Origin: Rhodocyclaceae bacterium
GTDB lineage: Bacteria > Pseudomonadota > Gammaproteobacteria > Burkholderiales > Rhodocyclaceae
Assembly (NCBI GenBank): GCA_026415155.1
Contig: JAOAHQ010000007.1
Coordinates: 62,001 to 126,000, forward strand
Direction of reading: 5' to 3'
Length of the DNA: 64,000 nt
Shown here piece by piece: positions 59,404 through 64,000 of this stretch. The notes beneath the pieces were generated by a model. That model was not told the origin of the DNA. It made no database searches and saw only the letters and a program-made list of their open reading frames with translations. How positions within the stretch are numbered: position 1 is the stretch's first letter; each line of letters opens with the position of its first letter. The position numbers and the translations under genes were made by a program.

Positions 59404-59994
59404 CTAAACGACTTGGCACGCCTCGTCGAACGCCAGCCGCGGGTTCCTGGGAAAGAGCTTCGCAGGGTCGCCCTGGCCGAGATTGACGAGGAAGACCGAC
59501 TTGACGGTCATGCCGGCGAAGAAGGCGGCATCGACCATCGCCTTGTCGAAGCCGCCCATCGGCCCGCAGTCGAGCCCCAGCGCGCGCGCGGCGAGGATCA
59601 GATAGGCGCCCTGCAAGGCGGCATCGCGCAGCGAGGTTTCCTCGATCAGGGCTTCATTGCCGACGAACCAGCTCTTCGCGTCGGTATGCGGGAAGAGAAC
59701 GGGCAGCTTTTCATAAAAGGCGAGATCGCGGCCGACGATCACCGTCACCGGCGCAGCCATCGTCTTCTCGACATTGCCCGGCGCGAGCGCGGGCCTGAGC
59801 TTTTCCTTCGCCTCTTTCGACTTGACGAAGACGAAGCGCGCCGGACAACCATTGGCCGCCGTCGGCCCCCATTTGAGCAGCTCATAGAGGGCATGCAGCG
59901 TCTCGTCGGTAACGGGCGCGTCGGTAAAGCCGTTGTGCGAGCGGGCGGCGCTGAAGAGCTGCGCAAGTGCGGCATCGGCGAGCGGAGCGTTCAT
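59404..59994 (-). CDS. Nitroreductase family protein, RutE/HadB-like
   Basis: 196 residues from [14 protein letters not shown]. This is an FMN-dependent nitroreductase fold of the malonic-semialdehyde reductase (RutE/YdfG-replacement) group. Motifs are [33 protein letters not shown] and [11 protein letters not shown]. There is no rut cluster here, so the physiological substrate is uncertain. It overlaps tcdA by 4 bp. Confidence 0.87.
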   Translation of the reverse strand: MNAPLADAALAQLFSAARSHNGFTDAPVTDETLHALYELLKWGPTAANGCPARFVFVKSKEAKEKLRPALAPGNVEKTMAAPVTVIVGRDLAFYEKLPVLFPHTDAKSWFVGNEALIEETSLRDAALQGAYLILAARALGLDCGPMGGFDKAMVDAAFFAGMTVKSVFLVNLGQGDPAKLFPRNPRLAFDEACQVV

Positions 59995-60782
59995 GATGGG
60001 GTCTCCTCCGGTTTCGGTCGCAGCAGTATACCGAGCGCCCAGCTTGCTGCCGCGAGGCCGAAGGCAGCGGTGACCGCCATCGACGAGCCGTAACCGGCGC
60101 AAGAGAGCCCGTGCAGGCCTGCTTCATCCATATCGCAGGCCAAGGTCTGCGGCCGCCGGATCGGCTCGTCCGAAAACACGCAAGGCACGCCGAATTTCTT
60201 TTTCGGATCGCGCGGGAAGCCGTAGTCGCGCCGCAGCTTCGCGCGCAGCTTGCTGGCGAGCGCATCCTGCGTCGTGCGGGCAAGATCGTCGATCCGCACG
60301 CGCGTCGGATCGGTGCGGCCGCCCGCACCGCCGGTGGTCACGATGGGAATCCTCTGCCGCCGGCAATGGGCGATCAGCGCCGCCTTCGCCTTGACCTGAT
60401 CGATGCAATCGAGCACGAGATCGCAGGCGGGAATCAGCGCCGCGACGTTTTCGGGCGAAACGAACTCCTCGACACACGCGACGCGGCAGGCCGGGTGGAT
60501 GTCCGCAATGCGCGCCTGCATCGCCAGCCCCTTGGCCTGGCCGAGTGTGGCTTCGAGCGCATGCACCTGCCGGTTGAGATTGCTCTCGGCGACATGATCG
60601 AGATCGATCAGCGTGAGCCGTCCCACCCCAGAACGCGCCAGCACTTCCGCCGCCCACGAACCGACGCCGCCCAAACCCACCACGCAGGCGTGCGCGCTGC
60701 CCAGCCGCGCGAGGCTGCCCGCGCCGTAAAGCCGTTCGATGCCGCCGAAGCGGCGCGCCGTCCCGCCGGCGCCGACTTTCAC
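59991..60782 (-). CDS. tcdA: tRNA threonylcarbamoyladenosine dehydratase TcdA (CsdL)
   Basis: 263 residues. It cyclises t6A37 of tRNA to ct6A using ATP. The E1-like fold shows the nucleotide motif [36 protein letters not shown], the [14 protein letters not shown] segment and [13 protein letters not shown]. The only good start is GTG at 60782, inside the intI stop codon (GTGA). The next residues KVGAGGTA come from the 23-bp repeat and replace the native N-terminus before [11 protein letters not shown], which aligns with QRFGGTARLYG in E. coli. It is translationally coupled to the integron integrase. Confidence 0.9.
   Translation of the reverse strand: MKVGAGGTARRFGGIERLYGAGSLARLGSAHACVVGLGGVGSWAAEVLARSGVGRLTLIDLDHVAESNLNRQVHALEATLGQAKGLAMQARIADIHPACRVACVEEFVSPENVAALIPACDLVLDCIDQVKAKAALIAHCRRQRIPIVTTGGAGGRTDPTRVRIDDLARTTQDALASKLRAKLRRDYGFPRDPKKKFGVPCVFSDEPIRRPQTLACDMDEAGLHGLSCAGYGSSMAVTAAFGLAAASWALGILLRPKPEETPS
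60757..60779 (+). repeat. Dispersed 23-bp repeat, intI/tcdA junction
   Basis: 22 of 23 positions match (difference at 12). It encodes the KVGAGGTA N-terminus of TcdA and ends at the last base of the intI stop region. Confidence 0.85.
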
Positions 60783-61795
60783 AGCCGATCCAGCGGGCTC
60801 AACACCCCGCGTCCGCCGCGATTCAAGACATGCGTATAGATCATCGTCGTGCGCACGTCGCTGTGGCCCAAAAGCTCCTGCACCGTGCGGATGTCCTGCC
60901 CGGCCTCCAGCAGATGCGTGGCGAAGGAATGCCGCAGCGTGTGCGGCGTGGCAGGCTTCGCCAGCCGCGCCGCCGTCACCGCCTTCTTCATCGCCCGCTG
61001 CAAGAGCTTCTCGTCGATGTGATGCCGCCGCTCGACGCCCGAACGCGGATCGACCGAGTAGGAGCCCGAGCAGAACACATACTGCCAGCCCCATTCCGTC
61101 GGCGCCTGCGGATACTTCCTCGCCAGCGCATCCGGCAGCCAGACTTCCGCCTTGCCGTCGCGCAGATCGTCCTCGTAAATCACGCGCCGGCGCGCCAGAT
61201 GCTCCTGCAACGGCCCCACCAGAGCGTCTGGCAGCATCGTCACCCGATCCTTCGCCCCCTTGCCATCGCGGATCAAAATCTCGTTGCGGCCGAAATCCAC
61301 GTCCTTCACCCTGAGCCGCACGCACTCCATGAGCCGCATGCCGGTGCCATACAGAAGCCGCGCCATCAGGCCATACACCCCGTCCATACGCTCCAGCACC
61401 GCACGCACCTCGGCGGGCGTGAGCACCACCGGCAGCCGCTGCGCGGGCTTCGCGCGCGTGACATTCTCCAGCCACGGCAGATCGACCTCCAGCACCTCGC
61501 GATAGAGAAACAGCAAGGCCGAGAGCGCCTGATTCTGGGTGGACGCCGCCACGCGGCCATTGACCGCCAGATCGGACAAAAACGCCTCGACCTCCCGCGC
61601 CCCCATCTCGCGCGGATGGCGCAGGCCATGGAAGCGGATGAAGCGCTTAATCCAAAAGACATATTGACCTTCCGTGCGGATGGAGTAATGTTTCGTCCTG
61701 AGCCGCGCCCGCACTTGGTCGAGCAACTTCGGCGGCGGGGGCGAGCTTGGCGCGGCGAGAGGTATATTCACCGGAGAGGAAGAAGTTGAACTCAT
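60779..61795 (-). CDS. intI: Integron integrase IntI (tyrosine recombinase)
   Basis: 338 residues, normal length. The SAM-like N-terminal domain (about 20-110) carries [21 protein letters not shown]. The catalytic residues are Arg in [16 protein letters not shown], His/Arg in [16 protein letters not shown], and His and nucleophile Tyr in [16 protein letters not shown]. The extra IntI-specific patch [14 protein letters not shown] distinguishes it from XerC/D. It recombines attC x attI. A low-complexity Ser/Pro N-terminus precedes the core, so the true start may be further in. It is divergent from the cassette array, as usual. Confidence 0.96.
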   Translation of the reverse strand: MSSTSSSPVNIPLAAPSSPPPPKLLDQVRARLRTKHYSIRTEGQYVFWIKRFIRFHGLRHPREMGAREVEAFLSDLAVNGRVAASTQNQALSALLFLYREVLEVDLPWLENVTRAKPAQRLPVVLTPAEVRAVLERMDGVYGLMARLLYGTGMRLMECVRLRVKDVDFGRNEILIRDGKGAKDRVTMLPDALVGPLQEHLARRRVIYEDDLRDGKAEVWLPDALARKYPQAPTEWGWQYVFCSGSYSVDPRSGVERRHHIDEKLLQRAMKKAVTAARLAKPATPHTLRHSFATHLLEAGQDIRTVQELLGHSDVRTTMIYTHVLNRGGRGVLSPLDRL

Positions 61796-61819
61796 ACGAT
61801 TCAGGATGTTATCTCGCTG

Positions 61820-61886
61820 ACTTGCAGAGTAGACACCTTGCTAGTCAGCTTTATACACCTTTTTCTGCGTTCACTAGACGTTAGGC
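61820..61886 (+). other. attI recombination site
   Basis: The 3' end is the core GTTAGGC at 61880-61886, with crossover between G and TT. The left limit is estimated. It lies between intI and the first cassette. It has no long hairpin, unlike the attC sites. Confidence 0.7.
61830..61857 (+). promoter_or_regulatory. Candidate cassette promoter (Pc)
   Basis: TAGACA and TATACA are separated by 16 bp, pointing into the cassette array, about 25 bp before the attI core. The position fits a Pc within attI. The box match is moderate. Confidence 0.35.
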
Positions 61887-62300
61887 CCCAGTCACCGTGA
61901 TGTCTTGGTCTGTCACCGCCCGCGCCAACCGGTTCCGCTCGCGCTCTGCGCAAACGCCGCTTGTCCCGCAACCGCCGCAGGCGTCCGCCCGTGCGATCTT
62001 GTCCGCTCTCGCGTCGTTACCCCGCGCAGCGGTGGCTGACCCGCGCCCATCTCTTCCCACCTTGCGCCGCTGCGCTTCGCGCTTCGTCCAAGCGCCGCCG
62101 TCCGCCCGCCGCGCTCTGGCGTCCGCCGCTTTCCTGTCCTCGGGGGCGGGCCACTTGGCGCCCTACCCCGCTGCCGTCTCGCCAGCGCCGACTGTGGCGC
62201 GGTCTCGCCGGCTCTCGCTCTTGCGAGCGTCATCGCCTAACATTGCGCTCCAGAGGGACGCTCCGCCGGCAAGCCGGCTTCGCGCCCCTGAGCTTGAACG
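61881..62300 (+). mobile_element. Integron cassette 1, no convincing gene, contains a 23-bp repeat
   Basis: 420 bp. An open frame from ATG 61900 runs 134 codons and ends within the attC core. Its product is low-complexity (Ser/Ala/Arg/Pro) and its end is simply translated attC (NIALQRDAPPASRL), so I do not count it as a gene with confidence. The sequence before the attC (CTCTTGCGAGCGTCATCG) is shared with cassette 3 and in part cassette 4. Confidence 0.7.
62173..62195 (+). repeat. Dispersed 23-bp repeat, cassette 1
   Basis: 21 of 23 positions match (differences at 7 and 22). It lies about 40 bp before the attC site. Confidence 0.8.
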
Positions 62301-62306
62301 TTAGGC
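62235..62306 (+). other. attC site of cassette 1
   Basis: Inverse core GCCTAAC at 62235-62241 and core GTTAGGC at 62300-62306 enclose complementary arms (GCGCTCCAGAGGGACGC ... GCGCCCCTGAGC) and a small apical hairpin (GCCGGCAAGCCGGC). Confidence 0.92.
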
Positions 62307-62328
62307 AACTTTTACAAGGGGGAACTCA

Positions 62329-62838
62329 ATGGCTTTGACCAAATGTAAAGAATGCGGCAAGGAGGTTTCAACAAACGCCAAGACTTGCCCTCATTGCGGC
62401 GTCAAGAATCCTGGCGTCAGGGCAAAAGATATGGTGATCGGCTTGCTGGTGATAATTTTCGTTGGGTGGCTCGTTACCCAATGCTCATCGAGCGACAAAG
62501 GGCCCGAGAAAACCAAAAAGGCCGAAGTAGATGATGCAACATGCAAACAAGACCTTCAGTGTTGGGGGGATAAAAACAGTATAGGCGCAAGCGTTTATTG
62601 CAAAGACTATGTTGAGAAGCTAGCAAAATATAGTGCCCGATGGACAGACGGAACTTTTGAAACAAAATTCAGCCATTTCAGGTGGCTCAACAAAGACAAG
62701 GCAACACTCACATATATCGGCGACAAAATCGAATTTCAGAACGGATTTGGGGCCTATCAAGCGCACATATATGAGTGTGATTTTGATCCTGCATCAAAAA
62801 CTGTCCTCGATGTACGGGCGCGACCTGGGCGTCTATAA
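62329..62838 (+). CDS. Cassette 2 protein: zinc-ribbon membrane protein of unknown function
   Basis: 169 residues. It has an N-terminal zinc ribbon (CKECGKEVSTNAKTCPHCG), one membrane helix (about 34-52, VIGLLVIIFVGWLV) and a C-terminal soluble domain with several Cys. The GC content is far below the genome average, a sign of foreign origin, and the stop lies 3 bp before the attC. A GGGGGA ribosome site precedes the ATG. I do not know its function. Confidence 0.88.
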   Translation: MALTKCKECGKEVSTNAKTCPHCGVKNPGVRAKDMVIGLLVIIFVGWLVTQCSSSDKGPEKTKKAEVDDATCKQDLQCWGDKNSIGASVYCKDYVEKLAKYSARWTDGTFETKFSHFRWLNKDKATLTYIGDKIEFQNGFGAYQAHIYECDFDPASKTVLDVRARPGRL

Positions 62839-62841
62839 GCT

Positions 62842-62922
62842 GCCTAACACTTCGGTCGAGAGGGACGCTCCGCAAGCGGGCTTCGCCCGCTCGCTCCGCG
62901 CCCCTCACCTTCAACGTTAGAC
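62842..62922 (+). other. attC site of cassette 2
   Basis: Inverse core GCCTAAC (62842-62848) and core GTTAGAC (62916-62922). The arms are GAGAGGGACGCTCCGC and GCGCCCCTCACC around a GCAAGCGGGC/GCCCGCT hairpin. It is slightly longer (81 bp) than the others. Confidence 0.92.
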
Positions 62923-63234
62923 GGTTGCCCACGTGCTCATGCTTCCCGCCCCTGCCCGCCGTCTCGCCAGCGCCGACTTTTGCGCTCCGCTCGGGCGTTG
63001 GGGTTCGCTCTCCGTCGGGCCTTCGTCGGTAACTTCGTCTCGCCGTGCTTCGTTGGGCCGCTGGCTTCCCGCCTCGCGGGTTCGGCCCGCGTCGCTTTCT
63101 TCCCGCGCCGCAGCGCCTTCCGCCGCCGGTCGCGGGTGTGTCCGCTCGCGCTCTTGCGAGCATCATCGTCTAACATTGCGCTCCAAGGGGACGCTTCGCG
63201 GCGCAAGCGCCGCTCGCGCCCCTGAGCTTCGACG
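62917..63234 (+). mobile_element. Integron cassette 3, no convincing gene, contains a 23-bp repeat
   Basis: 318 bp. It is related to cassette 4: both begin with about 40 bp of leader, then the 23-bp repeat directly followed by TTGCGCTCCGC. Aligned blocks such as GTGCTTCG and GCGCTCTTGC lie before the attC. Frames exist on both strands (for example 101 codons at 62933) but are Ser/Ala/Arg-rich, and the aligned frame is not kept to the end. A non-coding or RNA-type cassette is more likely. Confidence 0.7.
62958..62980 (+). repeat. Dispersed 23-bp repeat, cassette 3
   Basis: 22 of 23 positions match (difference at 7). It lies 41 bp from the cassette start. Confidence 0.85.
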
Positions 63235-63240
63235 TTAGGC
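63168..63240 (+). other. attC site of cassette 3
   Basis: Inverse core GTCTAAC (63168-63174) and core GTTAGGC (63234-63240). The inverse core matches the cassette's own first bases (TTAGAC). The apical hairpin is GCGGCGCAAGCGCCGC. Confidence 0.92.
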
Positions 63241-63550
63241 CGTTCCCGCCCATGTCCGCGTTTTCCGCCCTTCCGTGCCGTCCCACCAGCGCCGACTTTT
63301 GCGCTCCGCACCGGGCCTGGGGCAGGCGCTCCGTGGCTCGGTCGTCGGCAATCTCTAGCGACCGTGCTTCGCTTCGCCCTTCGGCCCCGTCGCGGGCTCG
63401 CAGGGTTTCGGGCTCCTCGTCCGCCGCCGCCTTTGCCTGCGCCGGGCGGGGGTTTCTGGCCTTGGCGCTCTTGCAGGCGTCAGCGCCTAACACTGCGCTC
63501 CAGAGGGACGCTTCGCCTGCTGCGCAGGCTCGCGCCCCTGAGCTTCGACG
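63235..63550 (+). mobile_element. Integron cassette 4, no convincing gene, contains a 23-bp repeat
   Basis: 316 bp, nearly the same length as cassette 3 and related to it through most of its length (roughly two-thirds identical by eye). The repeat plus TTGCGCTCCGC lies at almost the same distance from the start. Open frames (for example 100 codons at 63252) are low-complexity and end in translated attC. Confidence 0.7.
63277..63299 (+). repeat. Dispersed 23-bp repeat, cassette 4
   Basis: 22 of 23 positions match (difference at 9). It lies 42 bp from the cassette start. Confidence 0.85.
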
Positions 63551-63556
63551 TTAGCC
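63485..63556 (+). other. attC site of cassette 4
   Basis: Inverse core GCCTAAC (63485-63491) and core GTTAGCC (63550-63556), with arms GCTCCAGAGGGACGC and GCGCCCCTGAGC and an apical CCTGCTGCGCAGG hairpin. Confidence 0.92.
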
Positions 63557-63559
63557 CTT

Positions 63560-64000
63560 ATGAAATTTGCCGACCTCGTAACCATTCTGATGGTGCTGAC
63601 CTTCCTGCCATTCAACGAGGGCATCATTGCAAAGTCACCGCGTTGGAAGAAGCTGGCCGACCTCATCGAGATCGGAACGCTCAAGGCATTTACGTGGCGG
63701 GCAAACGCCAACGTCACAAACGAACTTGAAGTATTGGAGCGCTATTTCAAGCGTGCGTCGATTGTGGCGGGAGCTATATTTCTCCTCGCCTTCTTCCTAA
63801 AGTCACAGCCTCTCTTTCTTTGGTCGTCGCTTGCCTTTGGCACGTGTTACTTCGCTTGGTTTTCTTTCAAGTGGACGTTCAAACACAAGGAAGCCATCCA
63901 ACCGTTTGCCCCTATGGTCGGCTACAGCCTCGCCGGCCCTTGGGCACTATTCGCGCTTGACTATCTTTCCCCAGAGGCTGGCCTCATGAAGGCGCTTGCT
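63560..64000 (+). CDS. Cassette 5 protein: membrane protein of unknown function (3' end outside window)
   Basis: A frame from ATG 63560 stays open for 147 codons to the window edge, so it is missing from the ORF track. It starts 4 bp after the attC core, typical for a cassette gene. The product (MKFADLVTILMVLTFLPFNE...) has hydrophobic segments at about 5-20, 75-88, 92-108 and near the end (GPWALFALDYL). GC content is lower than the genome. I do not recognise the family. Confidence 0.8.
   Translation, partial: MKFADLVTILMVLTFLPFNEGIIAKSPRWKKLADLIEIGTLKAFTWRANANVTNELEVLERYFKRASIVAGAIFLLAFFLKSQPLFLWSSLAFGTCYFAWFSFKWTFKHKEAIQPFAPMVGYSLAGPWALFALDYLSPEAGLMKALA

Larger units (their letters stand above)
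60779..64000. mobile_element. Chromosomal integron: intI, attI, cassettes 1-4 and start of cassette 5
   Basis: The integrase gene is followed by an attI core (61880) and four attC sites, each with matching inverse and core sites. Cassettes: 1, 61881-62300; 2, 62301-62916; 3, 62917-63234; 4, 63235-63550; 5 from 63551 and running out of the window. In cassette 3 both the first bases (TTAGAC) and the inverse core (GTCTAAC) carry the same variant, while the others use TTAGGC/GCCTAAC. That confirms real cassette boundaries. The attC sites are similar in sequence and 72-81 bp long, as in sedentary chromosomal integrons. Confidence 0.93.

Noticed and set aside
61900-62304. 134-codon frame filling cassette 1
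   Set aside because: Low-complexity product ending in translated attC; kept only as a remark under the cassette.
62708-63493. Antisense frames in cassettes 3 and 4 containing KVGAGETA or similar
   Set aside because: They start in attC sequence and read through the 23-bp repeat. Composition is low-complexity and the frame is not kept between the two related cassettes.
60779-64000. Repeated hairpins as CRISPR or insertion-sequence ends
   Set aside because: Spacing is irregular, and each repeat has paired GTTRRRY/RYYYAAC cores, which identifies attC sites.

Overview
The window is a high-GC, gene-dense bacterial chromosome segment. The gene families and their order (pyrR-pyrB-pyrC' with ruvX and yqgE, a Chp/Pil chemosensory cluster beside thiD-thiE-hemL, DUF1840, PsiF, TtcA, a full-length cobalamin-dependent MetH) point to a betaproteobacterium, probably near Rhodocyclales, Nitrosomonadales or Hydrogenophilales. 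This placement is inferred from gene content; no rRNA is present to confirm it.

Layout. 1-6266: 3' end of mutY, a secreted carbonic anhydrase fused to a surface-adhesin-like domain, a cold-shock protein, a HAF-repeat autotransporter, and the decayed SARP-type regulator that probably controlled it. 6170-10277 (minus): an operon of ABC-type substrate-binding protein, hybrid sensor kinase, TlpA-like thioredoxin and a truncated MFS gene. 10418-14603: three Hsp20 genes and a hybrid kinase disrupted by a 206-bp inverted-repeat element. 14689-18283: three exported proteins of unknown role. 18284-23759: rhodanese, metH, a second copy of the 206-bp element and two unknown genes. 23760-29420 (minus): yqgE-ruvX-pyrR-pyrB-M-R-pyrC'-DUF1840, in which a BglII-like restriction-modification pair lies between pyrB and the pseudo-dihydroorotase. 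29449-38247: photolyase, then chpA-pilJ-pilI-(pilH scar)-pilG for twitching/type IV pilus control. 38341-47919: thiD, thiE, hemL, a SugE-type exporter, a MacAB-like ABC exporter split by a VapBC-type module, a GT2 glycosyltransferase and a VTT membrane protein. 47957-56713: cyclase and HDOD signalling pair, sodium:solute symporter, and potABC/potD split by a DUF4160-DUF2442 pair. 56714-60782: ttcA, a flavoprotein, a membrane protein, nitroreductase and tcdA. 60779-64000: a chromosomal integron with intI, attI, four complete cassettes with attC sites and the start of a fifth.

The most distinctive feature is a dispersed 23-bp repeat (left half GCCGTCCCGCCAG, directly followed by right half CGCCGACTTT). 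I find 16 good copies plus one doubtful copy, about one per 4 kb, on both strands. They lie between genes, inside coding sequences where they encode flexible peptides (KVGAGGTA or AVPPAPTL), at the very start of potD and tcdA, next to inserted two-gene modules, and inside three integron cassettes that lack a convincing gene. To my knowledge this family is undescribed, but I could not search for it.

Several loci show recent rearrangement. The kinase can be restored exactly by removing the 206-bp element and one 5-bp target duplication. pilH survives only as 15 codons. The SARP regulator and the MFS gene are broken against each other.
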